Shown: positions 55,667 through 64,000 of the stretch, one piece after another
How positions within the stretch are numbered: the stretch's first letter is position 1
How the letters are laid out: each line of letters starts with the position of its first letter
NCBI RefSeq assembly: GCF_019669905.1
Contig: NZ_AP019777.1
Span: 4,712,001 to 4,776,000 of the forward strand
Reading direction: 5' to 3'
Source: Methylomonas koyamae
GTDB taxonomy: Bacteria; Pseudomonadota; Gammaproteobacteria; Methylococcales; Methylomonadaceae
DNA: 64,000 bases
The notes under the pieces: generated by a model
What the model saw: the letters and a program-made list of their open reading frames with translations, nothing else
Told to the model about the DNA's origin: nothing
The model's database searches: none
Translations under genes and position numbers: made by a program

Positions 55667-56386
55667 TCAGCGCACGGCGTTGACGGTACGCTCCAAATCT
55701 TCCCGGCTCATATGCCGCACATCCTTGCCTTTAACCATGTAAATCACTTGTTCGCAAACGTTACAAGCGTGGTCGCCGATGCGTTCCAACGCCCGGGCCG
55801 CCCATAACATATCCAAGGCACGGGTGATATTGCGCGGATTTTCCATCATTTGCGTGATCAACTGGCGGGTGATGCTAGTGTATTCGCGGTCGACCTTCGC
55901 GTCCTGCTCGGTAATCGCAATCACCTCTTCGACGTCGTTTCTGGCGTAAGCGTCCAGCGCGCCGTTCAACATATCCTTGACCAGATTCAGCAAATGCTCG
56001 ATTTCGTAGTATTTGTCCTGGTAATAATCGGCGCCTTCCAGTCGCATCGTCATTTTGGCGATCCGGGCCGCTTCGTCGCCGATCCGCTCCAAGTCGGTGA
56101 TGATCTTGATCGTCGCGATCAACATCCGCAAATCGAAGGCCGCCGGCTGGCGCTTGGCCATGATTTCGGTACATTCGTGGTCGATGTCCTTTTCCATTTC
56201 GTTGACTTGGTGGTCCTGCTGCACCACCTTTTCGGCATTTTCCATGTCGTAGCCCATGAAGGCCTTGGTCGCCAAATCGACTTGTTGCTCGACTAATCCG
56301 CCCATCGACAAGACTTTGTTGCGGATATCTTCCATCTCCTCGTTGAATTGGCGGGAGATGTGTTGTTTGATTTTGCTGTTGTCCAT
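55667..56386 (-). CDS. phoU: Phosphate signalling regulator PhoU
   Basis: This 239-residue all-helical protein has two PhoU repeats: EEMEDIRNKVLSMGGLVEQQ, then HECTEIMAKRQPAAFDLRML, IKIITDLERIGDEAARIAKM, and the second repeat ending ALDMLWAARALERIGDHACN. The ExxxD metal-binding patterns (ERIGDEA and ERIGDHA) are both present. PhoU links the Pst transporter to PhoR so that the Pho regulon is shut off when phosphate is plentiful. It is last in the pst operon. Confidence 0.95.
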   Translation of the reverse strand: MDNSKIKQHISRQFNEEMEDIRNKVLSMGGLVEQQVDLATKAFMGYDMENAEKVVQQDHQVNEMEKDIDHECTEIMAKRQPAAFDLRMLIATIKIITDLERIGDEAARIAKMTMRLEGADYYQDKYYEIEHLLNLVKDMLNGALDAYARNDVEEVIAITEQDAKVDREYTSITRQLITQMMENPRNITRALDMLWAARALERIGDHACNVCEQVIYMVKGKDVRHMSREDLERTVNAVR

Positions 56387-56396
56387 TGTTTACCTC

Positions 56397-57230
56397 CTAA
56401 CCGTACCTACCGGTAATGTAATCTTCAGTTTGTTTTTTCGCCGGGTTGGTAAACAACTCGCTGGTTTCGCCAAATTCGATCAATTCGCCCATGTACATGA
56501 ATGCGGTGTAATCGGACACCCGCGCCGCCTGTTGCATGTTATGGGTAACGATGACGATGGTGTATTTTTCTTTCAATTCGTTGATCAATTCCTCGATCTT
56601 CAGCGTGGATATCGGGTCCAACGCCGATGCCGGCTCGTCGAGCAGAATCACTTCCGGTTCGATCGCGATGGCGCGGGCAATTACCAGCCGCTGCTGCTGG
56701 CCGCCGGACATGCCCAAGGCGTTGTCGTTCAAACGGTTTTTCACTTCGTCCCACAACGCCGCGCCGCGCAGCGACTTTTCGACCACTTCGTCGAGGATGT
56801 GGCGGTCGTTGATGCCCTGTATCCGTAAACCGTAGGCCACGTTTTCGTATATCGTCTTCGGAAACGGATTCGGCTTTTGAAACACCATGCCGACCCGGCG
56901 CCGTAACGCGGCGACGTTGACCGATTTGTCGTAGATATCTTCGCCGTCCAACAGGATTTTGCCCTGGATGCTGACGCCGTCCACCAGGTCGTTCATCCGG
57001 TTGATGCAGCGCAACAGCGTCGATTTGCCGCAACCGCTGGGACCGATATAGGCCGTGACCTTTCGCCGCGGCATTTCCATGTTGACGTTGTGCAACGCCT
57101 GCTTATGGCCGTAAAACAGATTCAGATCTTCCACCTTGATGCAGGTTTCGATCTTTTCCGCCGGGTTACGGTCGTCTCGATTCAACGCGCTGATATCGAT
57201 GGCGTGAGTTTTGGTTTGGGCAGTGGTCAT
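56397..57230 (-). CDS. pstB: Phosphate ABC transporter ATP-binding protein PstB
   Basis: This 277-residue ATPase shows Walker [22 protein letters not shown]-loop [18 protein letters not shown], signature [20 protein letters not shown] and Walker [14 protein letters not shown], with the switch His in [13 protein letters not shown]. The PstB-specific RMNDLV region is present. It energises phosphate import. It lies 26 bases after pstA and 10 bases before phoU. Confidence 0.96.
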   Translation of the reverse strand: MTTAQTKTHAIDISALNRDDRNPAEKIETCIKVEDLNLFYGHKQALHNVNMEMPRRKVTAYIGPSGCGKSTLLRCINRMNDLVDGVSIQGKILLDGEDIYDKSVNVAALRRRVGMVFQKPNPFPKTIYENVAYGLRIQGINDRHILDEVVEKSLRGAALWDEVKNRLNDNALGMSGGQQQRLVIARAIAIEPEVILLDEPASALDPISTLKIEELINELKEKYTIVIVTHNMQQAARVSDYTAFMYMGELIEFGETSELFTNPAKKQTEDYITGRYG

Positions 57231-57256
57231 GGTCCAAGTCCGGTTAAGAGGCGAGA

Positions 57257-58909
57257 TTAGTTTTCCAGTGCGCGGTATTTTTCGCGCAAATTGTTGCGGA
57301 TGGTGATGGCGAACATGTTCAGGCCGACGATCACCATCACCAGCAGCAGAGAAGTGGCGTACACCAATGGCCGTGCCGCTTCGACGTTCGGGCTTTGGAA
57401 GCCGACGTCGTAGATGTGGAAGCCCAAATGCATGAACTTACGATCCAAGTGCAGATACGGGAAATTGCCGTCCAGCGGCAGCGTCGGCGCCAGTTTGACG
57501 ACGCCGACCAGCATCAACGGCGCCACTTCGCCGGCGGCACGGGCCACGGCCAAGATCAAGCCGGTCATGATCGCCGGACTCGCCATCGGCAATACGGTGC
57601 GCCACAAGGTCTCAGCCTTGGTCGCGCCCAACGCCAGACTGCCTTCGCGGATCGATTTCGGAATCCGCGACAAACCTTCTTCGGTCGCGACGATGACGAC
57701 CGGTAAAGTCATCAGTGCCAGAGTCAACGAGGCCCACAATAAGCCGGGAGTACCGAATACCGGGGCCGGCGCGGCTTCCGGAAAAAACAGGCGGTCGATA
57801 TTGCCGCCGATGATATAAACGAAAAAGCCGAGGCCGAAAACGCCGTATACGATGGACGGCACGCCGGCCAAATTGTTGACGGCGATGCGGATAATCTGGG
57901 TCACGAAACCCTGTTTGGCATATTCGCGCAAATAAACCGCGGCGATGACGCCGAACGGCGTCACTACCACCGCCATCAACAGCACCATCAATACGGTACC
58001 GAAAATCGCCGGAAATATGCCGCCTTCGGTGTTGGCTTCGCGCGGCTCGTCGCTAACGAAGGTGGCGAAATTGCGGACGTACTCGACCATTTTATCCAGG
58101 CCGCTCATCGCATTGGGTTGAGTCAGTTTGACGATACGGTGCAGCGGCAGATTGATTTCCCGGCCGCCGGCCTCGACTACGACCAAACTGGCGCGCTTCA
58201 TTTCCTGGTTCAGCTTGGCCAAGCGTACCTGAATTTCCTGGTACTGTTGTTGGTAAGCCTGTTTCTGGGCGGCGAACTCGCGGGCGTGGCCGTCATTCCA
58301 TTCGCCTTTCAATTCCAAGGCGCGTTGTTTCAAGCGCAAGCGCTCCAAGCCATAATTGATCGCGCCGACGTCTTTGTTTTGCAGCTCGTCGATTTGTTCG
58401 TGCAAATCCAATGCCGCCGCCAACTTTTCCTGGGCGACGGCCAAAGCCGGTTCGCCTTGGGCAACGATGTTACCGTCTGCCTTGACCGCCTTCAGCCGGC
58501 CGTAGAAATTGCCCCATTCGCGGCGTTCTACACTAATCAAATCCGCGGGTTCGGCTTTCTGCTTGATGTACTGCTGCTGAATCCAGCGAAAATCGCTCCC
58601 CAAAATATCGCGGTTACCGGTTTTTACCAAAAATTGCACCAGATACTCGGCGCCGTTCAGTACCTGATGGCCGGCCGCTTTGGCCTGCGCGGCCGGCAGC
58701 AACGAGGTATCGACCTCTTCGCCGATGATGGTCGAGCGGCCGCTTTGGTCCTCGTATTGGTACTCGACGATGTCGGCCGGCCAAAAATGGCCCAGGCCGC
58801 GTAGCGCAATCAGTAACAACAGGCCCGCAACCAACACCAGGTTGATCGTCACCGCACCGGCGGTCAACCAAATCCACGGCGAACCGCTTTTAAACCATTC
58901 TTTGATCAT
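57257..58909 (-). CDS. pstA: Phosphate ABC transporter permease PstA (long form)
   Basis: At 550 residues this is nearly twice the E. coli protein (about 300). The first helix ([22 protein letters not shown]) is followed by a large, mainly helical periplasmic insert (about residues 45-290, with a coiled coil near [15 protein letters not shown]). The ABC permease core follows from about 300, ending with the EAA-like loop [20 protein letters not shown]. Long PstA proteins are known in Pseudomonas and relatives. The start overlaps the pstC stop by 4 bases. Confidence 0.93.
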   Translation of the reverse strand: MIKEWFKSGSPWIWLTAGAVTINLVLVAGLLLLIALRGLGHFWPADIVEYQYEDQSGRSTIIGEEVDTSLLPAAQAKAAGHQVLNGAEYLVQFLVKTGNRDILGSDFRWIQQQYIKQKAEPADLISVERREWGNFYGRLKAVKADGNIVAQGEPALAVAQEKLAAALDLHEQIDELQNKDVGAINYGLERLRLKQRALELKGEWNDGHAREFAAQKQAYQQQYQEIQVRLAKLNQEMKRASLVVVEAGGREINLPLHRIVKLTQPNAMSGLDKMVEYVRNFATFVSDEPREANTEGGIFPAIFGTVLMVLLMAVVVTPFGVIAAVYLREYAKQGFVTQIIRIAVNNLAGVPSIVYGVFGLGFFVYIIGGNIDRLFFPEAAPAPVFGTPGLLWASLTLALMTLPVVIVATEEGLSRIPKSIREGSLALGATKAETLWRTVLPMASPAIMTGLILAVARAAGEVAPLMLVGVVKLAPTLPLDGNFPYLHLDRKFMHLGFHIYDVGFQSPNVEAARPLVYATSLLLVMVIVGLNMFAITIRNNLREKYRALEN

Positions 58910-61188
58910 AGTGAACTGTATTTCTGTCTGAGATTTTGCCGGACCAATTCGGCCAGCGTATTAACGACGAAGGTAAACACGAACAATACCAGCGCCGCTA
59001 AAAACAGCACCCGGTAATGGGTACTGTTGACTTCCGACTCCGGCATTTCCACCGCAATATTGGCGGACAAAGTGCGCAATCCCTGAAAAATACTCAAATC
59101 CATCACCGGCGTATTGCCGGTCGCCATCAGCACGATCATGGTTTCGCCCACCGCCCGGCCGAAGCCGATCATCACCGCGGAGAAAATACCGGGGCTGGCG
59201 GTCAGCAGCACGACTTTGGTCATCGTTTGCCACGGCGTCGCCCCCAAAGCCAGCGAACCGGTGGTCAAATGTTTCGGTACGCTGAAAATAGCGTCTTCGG
59301 CAATCGAAAAAATCATCGGGATCACAGCAAAACCCATCGCCAACCCGACCACCAAAGTATTACGCTGGTCGTAACCGATGCCGAATTCCTCGCGCATCCA
59401 AACCCGCAAATCGCCGCGGAAAAACCAGGCTTCAAAACTCGGCGCCAGTTGAAACGCCAACCAGGCGCCGAACACCACGACCGGCACCAAAACAATGGCA
59501 TCCCAACCGTCGGGTATTTTGTGGCGGGTGGTTTCCGGAACCTGTTGCCAGAGGTAGGCAAACACCATGACCGAGAGCGGCACCACCATCAACACCGCGA
59601 AAATGCCGGCCAGATGGGATTCGACGAACGGCGCCAGCCATAGGCCGGCCAGAAAACCCAGAATCACGGTCGGTAACGCGCCCATGATCTCGATGCCGGG
59701 CTTGACGTACTGCCGCACCCGCGGCGCCATGAAATAACCGGTGTAGATCGCGCCGAACAAGGCCAGCGGTATCCCCATCAGCATGGCGTAAAACGAGGCT
59801 TTCAAGGTACCGAACACCAGTGGCGTCAAGCTCATTTTCGGTTCGAAATCGTTGCTGGCAGACGACGATTGCCAGATGTAATCGGGCTTCGGATAACTCT
59901 CGTACCAAACTTTGCGCCACAGCGATTTCATCGAAATCTCAGGGTGTTCGTTTTCCAAACGCCAACTTTGTACTTTGCCCGCGGCGTCTTCCACCAGAAA
60001 GAAATCGGCTTTCGGCGACAAGGCCAACACGTGGGGTGCGGCCTGCAATAATTTGGTATTGATCAGCTCGCGCTCGGCGGTGGAGTTGTAAACCGCCAAC
60101 TGCCCGCCGCTGTCGATCGCCAGCATGCCGCGCCGGCGCTGTTCCGCGCTAACCGCTACGATCGGGCTATCGGCCAACTTGAAGCTGCGTAATTTCTGCA
60201 TGTTGACGTAGTTTTGGTCGTTGCGCACCAGTGACCACTGTGCCAACTCGCCCTTGGCATCGCCGACCAGCAACGAATTTTCGCCGTTCAGAAATTCGAC
60301 ACTGGTGATTTGCTGGCCGTTCTCGACCAGGTTCAACTTGTGTTTGACGGCCGGCGCCGATGCATCGCCGACATCCACAACCGTGATACTTTGCCGGCTG
60401 GCCAAATACAGATTGCGTTGCTCCTTATCGAGCAACATGAATTCGACATCGTCGCCGGCCACGTCCAATACGGTATCGGTCGCTTCCCAGGACGCTTCGT
60501 CGTCGAACATCGATTCTTTTTTACTAAGCCGGCTCAACAACACGCGATTGTCGGCAGTCTTTGCTACCACCGTGCTGCGGCCGTCGGCGATAGCCAGAGC
60601 GATTTTCACCAAGGCCTGGCCGGTGTTATCGACCACTAAAGGCTGATTGCCGAGCGGATAAGCGACCGACGGCGTAATCAGGCGCTTGCCGTCCGGATAA
60701 CTCAATTTGTATTCGTGCTTGGCGACCACCACCTTACCGTCCGTCAAGCCGAAGGCGACCACGCCTTTATCGATGCTGCCGTGGTTAAAGCTGGCAATTT
60801 GGCTGGTCTCCGGCAGGGCGATCGATACGTTGGCGACGATCTCGCCGCCGGCCACATTGAAAAACACCGCTTTGCCGGTATCGGTAAATCTGACCGCAAT
60901 CTGGTTTTGTTCCTCAATGGCGGCGAACAGGGTTTTGCCCATTTCGGCTGCCGGGACAGCGTAGCCGCCGTTAGCGCTAGCCTCGAGCTTGGCCGGCAAC
61001 AGCAGCGGGAAAACCACGTACAGCAGATAAAAGAAAATCAGCACCACCGCGACGATGATGCTCAAACCGCCGATTACCACGCCCCGCGCCGCCAATTTGT
61101 CTTTAACCAGGCGCCAACGTTGGTAACTGTCGCTGGTAGCCGTTTGAAACAGCGTTGGTTTGCTTTTAATGGTTCGGGATTCAGTCAT
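58906..61188 (-). CDS. pstC: Phosphate ABC transporter permease PstC (long form)
   Basis: At 760 residues this far exceeds the E. coli protein (about 319). After the first helix (GLSIIVAVVLIFFYLLYVVF) comes a periplasmic insert of about 370 residues rich in beta strands with repeat-like spacing (NLYLASRQSITVVDVGD, NSLLVGDAKGELAQWSLV, RRGMLAIDSGGQLAVYNS), which looks like a beta-propeller. The permease core follows from about 455 and ends with GATPWQTMTKVVLLTASPGI. Long PstC proteins occur in Pseudomonas. The insert's role is unknown. Confidence 0.92.
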   Translation of the reverse strand: MTESRTIKSKPTLFQTATSDSYQRWRLVKDKLAARGVVIGGLSIIVAVVLIFFYLLYVVFPLLLPAKLEASANGGYAVPAAEMGKTLFAAIEEQNQIAVRFTDTGKAVFFNVAGGEIVANVSIALPETSQIASFNHGSIDKGVVAFGLTDGKVVVAKHEYKLSYPDGKRLITPSVAYPLGNQPLVVDNTGQALVKIALAIADGRSTVVAKTADNRVLLSRLSKKESMFDDEASWEATDTVLDVAGDDVEFMLLDKEQRNLYLASRQSITVVDVGDASAPAVKHKLNLVENGQQITSVEFLNGENSLLVGDAKGELAQWSLVRNDQNYVNMQKLRSFKLADSPIVAVSAEQRRRGMLAIDSGGQLAVYNSTAERELINTKLLQAAPHVLALSPKADFFLVEDAAGKVQSWRLENEHPEISMKSLWRKVWYESYPKPDYIWQSSSASNDFEPKMSLTPLVFGTLKASFYAMLMGIPLALFGAIYTGYFMAPRVRQYVKPGIEIMGALPTVILGFLAGLWLAPFVESHLAGIFAVLMVVPLSVMVFAYLWQQVPETTRHKIPDGWDAIVLVPVVVFGAWLAFQLAPSFEAWFFRGDLRVWMREEFGIGYDQRNTLVVGLAMGFAVIPMIFSIAEDAIFSVPKHLTTGSLALGATPWQTMTKVVLLTASPGIFSAVMIGFGRAVGETMIVLMATGNTPVMDLSIFQGLRTLSANIAVEMPESEVNSTHYRVLFLAALVLFVFTFVVNTLAELVRQNLRQKYSSL

Positions 61189-61240
61189 AACTGGGCATCA
61201 CAAAATTAGCGGGGAAACTCATCGGAATGCTTACAAAAAC

Positions 61241-61275
61241 AAAAAAGCCGATAATTTTCGTGCAATTATCGGCTT
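61241..61275 (-). terminator. Intrinsic terminator between pstS and pstC
   Basis: On the minus strand a perfect 12-base stem AAGCCGATAATT / AATTATCGGCTT is followed by a T-run (61246-61241). It is 128 bases after pstS, and the pstC start comes soon after. Incomplete termination would give more pstS than permease mRNA, as is usual for binding proteins. Confidence 0.85.
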
Positions 61276-61402
61276 CGTCATTATACAAGATCAACCGCAG
61301 TTAATTGGCGGCCGGGAAAAAGGGCGGCGATTTTTCTCGCCAGTCCATTGATGCATCCCTGCATAAATTGTCCCTGCTCAGGCCGGTCCCTGGCTTGATA
61401 AA

Positions 61403-62392
61403 TCACTGAATCAGCGTCAGCGCTTTTTCCACCGCTTTGGCCGGCAACGGAATGTAGCCGTCTTTGATCACGACCTGCTGGCCGGTTTTGGATAACACCA
61501 TTTTGATGAACTCTTTCTCCAGCGGCGCCAACGGCTCGTTCGGTTTTTTGTTGACGTAAACATATAAAAAGCGCGACAGCGGATAAGCGCCGGAAGTCGC
61601 ATTTTCCGGAGTGGCTTCGATAAAGGCTTCGCCGTCTTTACGCGCCAACGCGACGGCTTTTACGCCGGAAGTGGAGTAGCCGATACCGGAGTAACCGATA
61701 CCGTTTGCGGACGTGGTAACGGACTGAACCACCGATGCCGAACCGGGTTGTTCGTTGACGTTGTTTTTGAAATCGCCTTTGCACAGCGCTTCGTCTTTGA
61801 AGAAACCGTAAGTACCGGAAACCGAGTTACGGCCGTACAACTGAATCGGCCGGCTGGCCCAGGCGCCGGTTAAGCCGGCCTGGCCCCAGTTGGTAATATC
61901 GTTGGCGCCGCCGCATTTGCGGGTTGACGACATGATCGCATCGACTTGCGGAATGCTCAGGCCTTTAACCGGGTTGTCCTTGTTAACGAATACGGCCAAT
62001 GCGTCAATCGCAACCGGAATCGCGGTCGGTTTATAGCCGTATTTGCTTTCGAAATCGTCGATTTCGTTGTCTTTCATTTTCCGGCTCATCGGACCGAGGT
62101 TGGAAGTGCCTTCGGTCAGGGCCGGCGGCGCGGTCGAGGACCCGGCGGCTTGAATCTGGATGTTGACGTTGGGGTAAATTTTGCCGAACTCTTCGGCCCA
62201 CAAAGTCATCAGGTTCGCCAAAGTATCAGAGCCGACGCTGGACAGGTTGCCGGAAATCCCACTCGCAGCCGAGTATTCCGGGAGAGCCGCATCCAAATTT
62301 GCGGGAGCCGCGGCGGCTTCGCCGGCCAACAACGCGGCGGATGCGAAACCCAATCCCATAACCAGCGATTTCAGCTTGAATGTTGTATTCAT
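61403..62392 (-). CDS. pstS: Phosphate-binding periplasmic protein PstS
   Basis: This 329-residue protein has a signal peptide ([20 protein letters not shown]). Phosphate-binding elements include [39 protein letters not shown], and [21 protein letters not shown] second helix region near [19 protein letters not shown] completes the site. It captures phosphate and delivers it to PstCA. The promoter region upstream carries a Pho box array. SD GAGAA is near the ATG. Confidence 0.95.
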   Translation of the reverse strand: MNTTFKLKSLVMGLGFASAALLAGEAAAAPANLDAALPEYSAASGISGNLSSVGSDTLANLMTLWAEEFGKIYPNVNIQIQAAGSSTAPPALTEGTSNLGPMSRKMKDNEIDDFESKYGYKPTAIPVAIDALAVFVNKDNPVKGLSIPQVDAIMSSTRKCGGANDITNWGQAGLTGAWASRPIQLYGRNSVSGTYGFFKDEALCKGDFKNNVNEQPGSASVVQSVTTSANGIGYSGIGYSTSGVKAVALARKDGEAFIEATPENATSGAYPLSRFLYVYVNKKPNEPLAPLEKEFIKMVLSKTGQQVVIKDGYIPLPAKAVEKALTLIQ

Positions 62393-62440
62393 ATAATTTC
62401 TCGAAAATTTTTAAAACCAAGATCAGTGTGCCAAAGTGAC

Positions 62441-62480
62441 GTGACAATACTATGAAGCAAATATGACAGTTTTGTGACAA
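62441..62480 (-). promoter_or_regulatory. Pho box array (PhoB sites) upstream of pstS
   Basis: On the minus strand the 18-mer TTGTCACAAAACTGTCAT (62480-62463) matches the consensus CTGTCATAWAWCTGTCAY at 16 of 18 positions. Half-sites continue at exactly 11-base steps: TTGTCAC (62474), CTGTCAT (62463), a weak GCTTCAT (62452) and TTGTCAC (62441). This predicts strong PhoB activation of the pst operon. No phoBR genes are in the window. Confidence 0.85.
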
Positions 62481-62511
62481 AACTTAAGGAATTGTATGCG
62501 CAACCGGCGTT

Positions 62512-63027
62512 TTAACCAAAAATCCGCTCGGCAGTGCCGCTACCGACGCGCTGCAACTTTAGAAATCGATAGCTGAAATCCACGCTGGCGTCGTCTGCGA
62601 TCTCCTCGCGGCTCAGTTCCTGCCATTGCCGCCGATCGAACTCGGGAAAGAAAGTATCGCCGGTAAAGCTGCGCTCGATCTCGGTTAAGTAAAGGTAATC
62701 GGCAACCGGCAACAAGGCTTGGTACAACGTGGCACCGCCGATCACGAACACCTCGTCGCGGTCGGCCACGGCTCGTAGCGCCGTCTCGATATCGGTAAAA
62801 ACCTTGCATGCGGGCGCGTCGTATTCGGCGGCGCGGCTGATTACGATATTTTCCCGGCCAGGCAAGGCCTTGCCGATGGCTTCGAAGGTCTTCCGCCCCA
62901 TCAACACCGGCGAACCCATCGTGATTTGTCTGAAGCGTTTCAAGTCGGCGGACAGGTGCCAAGGCATCCGGCCGTTCAGACCAATGGCGTTGTTGCTGGC
63001 CATTGCCACAATCAGTGATATTTTCAT
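62512..63027 (-). CDS. folA: Dihydrofolate reductase FolA
   Basis: This 171-residue enzyme shows the type I DHFR pattern: ISLIVAMASNNAIGLNGRMP, WHLSADLKRFRQITMGSPVL, MGRKTFEAIGKALPGRENIV, and DEVFVIGGATLYQALLPVAD. The acidic substrate-binding residue in the WHLSADL helix region is Asp. It reduces dihydrofolate to tetrahydrofolate with NADPH. Encoded alone, divergent from the asparaginase-family gene. Confidence 0.95.
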   Translation of the reverse strand: MKISLIVAMASNNAIGLNGRMPWHLSADLKRFRQITMGSPVLMGRKTFEAIGKALPGRENIVISRAAEYDAPACKVFTDIETALRAVADRDEVFVIGGATLYQALLPVADYLYLTEIERSFTGDTFFPEFDRRQWQELSREEIADDASVDFSYRFLKLQRVGSGTAERIFG

Positions 63028-63087
63028 GCGAAAAATTTAAGATGCGGATTTAATCCGTAACCCGACATGATACAAGAAACGCCGAAA

Positions 63088-64000
63088 ATGAATAAAAACA
63101 TCCTGCTGGTGTTTACCGGCGGCACCATAGGCTCGCAGTTGGCGGGCGGCACCGTCGACACTTCGGCTAGCGCCGGCTTCAAACTGTTGGCATTGTTTGC
63201 AGAGCGCGGCCGCGCTGCCGACTCGGTAACGTTCAAGACCGTGCAACCTTTGCAAATCCTCAGCGAAAATCTGCACACCCGGCATTGGCAACAGATCGTC
63301 GCCGCTATCGAAGGAGAGGATTTAAGCCGCTTCGACGGCGTCATCGTTACCCACGGCACCGACAGCCTGGCGTTCAGCGCCGCGGCATTGGGCCTGTATT
63401 TCCATAAATTACCGATACCGTTACTGCTGGTCTCGAGCGATTTGCCGCTGGATGATCCGCGCGCCAACGGCGTGGATAATTTTTGCTGCGCGGTGGAGTT
63501 CATCCGGCTTTGCGGGCTGGGCGGGGTGTACGTACCCTACCGCAATCCGGGCCGGGATTTGTTGGTCCACTTGGGCACCCGGCTGTGCTCCTGCCTGCCG
63601 TTAGGTAGCGATTTTATCAGCGCCCAATCGCGGCCGTTTATGCGCTACCGCGGCGGGCAGTTCGAAACGTTAACGGCCGCCGATGGCTGGAACCGCCAAC
63701 CGGCCGAGTTGAAACCCGACTTTTCGGCACGGATTTTATTAATCAGACCCTACCCCGGCCTCGATTACAGCGCATTTTGTTTGGACGGATTCGACGCGGT
63801 CTTGCACGACCTGTACCATTCCGGCACGGCCTGCGCCTCGGATACGGCCGGCAGCGAATATAGCCTGGCCGCTTTCGCGCGCAAATGTCGGCAACAGGGT
63901 CTGAATATTTATCTGGCTCCGGCTCTGCACTCGGACAGCGCATACGCCTCGACCAGGGAATTGATGGTTGCCGGGGCGGAGATGGTTTGGAATATGACGT
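63088..64000 (+). CDS. Asparaginase/glutaminase family protein (partial, runs off the window)
   Basis: The frame is open from ATG 63088 to the end of the window (304 codons). An in-frame ATG at 63067 is possible but neither start has a strong Shine-Dalgarno. The N-terminal nucleophile motif is ILLVFTGGTIGS and the second catalytic motif VIVTHGTDSLAFSAAALG, as in type I/II L-asparaginases. LLLVSSDLPLDDPRANGVDN carries the family loop. The substrate (asparagine, glutamine or a Glu-tRNA-related role) cannot be fixed from this part. Confidence 0.85.
   Translation, partial: MNKNILLVFTGGTIGSQLAGGTVDTSASAGFKLLALFAERGRAADSVTFKTVQPLQILSENLHTRHWQQIVAAIEGEDLSRFDGVIVTHGTDSLAFSAAALGLYFHKLPIPLLLVSSDLPLDDPRANGVDNFCCAVEFIRLCGLGGVYVPYRNPGRDLLVHLGTRLCSCLPLGSDFISAQSRPFMRYRGGQFETLTAADGWNRQPAELKPDFSARILLIRPYPGLDYSAFCLDGFDAVLHDLYHSGTACASDTAGSEYSLAAFARKCRQQGLNIYLAPALHSDSAYASTRELMVAGAEMVWNMT

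Overview
The window is a GC-rich chromosomal segment from a gammaproteobacterium. The gene order is the evidence: lpoA-yraN-diaA divergent from rsmI, bamD next to rluD-pgeF, and hda, rdgC, darP, rlpA and pstSCAB-phoU. The compositional style and the palindromic intergenic repeats around 29.4-30.5 kb recall Methylomonas-like Methylococcales. That placement is inference only, because no methane-oxidation gene lies in the window. I saw no rRNA, tRNA or CRISPR array.

Layout. 0-9 kb: the tail of a penicillin-acylase-type hydrolase, a GspG-like pseudopilin next to a GGDEF/EAL protein, a lone TssJ lipoprotein, and a complete Fec-type surface-signalling set (ECF sigma factor, FecR-like anti-sigma factor, STN-bearing TonB receptor). 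9.4-20.3 kb: envelope and housekeeping genes (mtgA; darP, a small membrane protein, diaA, yraN and lpoA; rsmI; bamD with a secreted HExxH protein; rluD-pgeF and a ZIP transporter). 20.3-28.9 kb: an Uma2-family protein, a membrane-anchored AraC regulator with an operon (29-codon leader ORF, SDR-DoxX, DUF2269, DUF4166), an EAL protein carrying a zinc-binding CZB domain, rlpA and a type II NADH dehydrogenase. 28.9-31.5 kb: an accessory island with a lone membrane protein, several palindromic repeats, a DUF4160/DUF2442 pair and a decayed IS110 transposase that abuts the end of pgm.

31.5-42 kb: pgm; a group that fits covalent attachment of Braun-type lipoprotein to peptidoglycan (an L,D-transpeptidase, an Lpp-like lipoprotein ending in lysine, and a LysM-YkuD L,D-transpeptidase); rdgC; an AT-rich gap with DnaA-box matches; yceI, hda, panE, a stand-alone EF-G and a 7Fe ferredoxin. 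42-49.2 kb: a czcCBA heavy-metal efflux operon with a small His-containing exported protein upstream. Downstream are two DUF3240 proteins, one fused to an RRM-like domain. 49.3-55.6 kb: a Tim44-like protein, a methyltransferase, and a TonB receptor/YfiR/CHASE8-type histidine kinase operon. 55.6-62.5 kb: pstS-pstC-pstA-pstB-phoU with a strong Pho box array. 62.5-64 kb: folA and the start of an asparaginase-family gene.

The most distinctive items are the RRM-DUF3240 fusion beside czcCBA, the EAL-CZB protein with all four predicted zinc ligands, the repeat-flanked DUF4160/DUF2442 pair whose second protein ends inside a repeat, the translationally coupled 29-residue ORF, and the TonB receptor/YfiR/kinase operon with no response regulator nearby.
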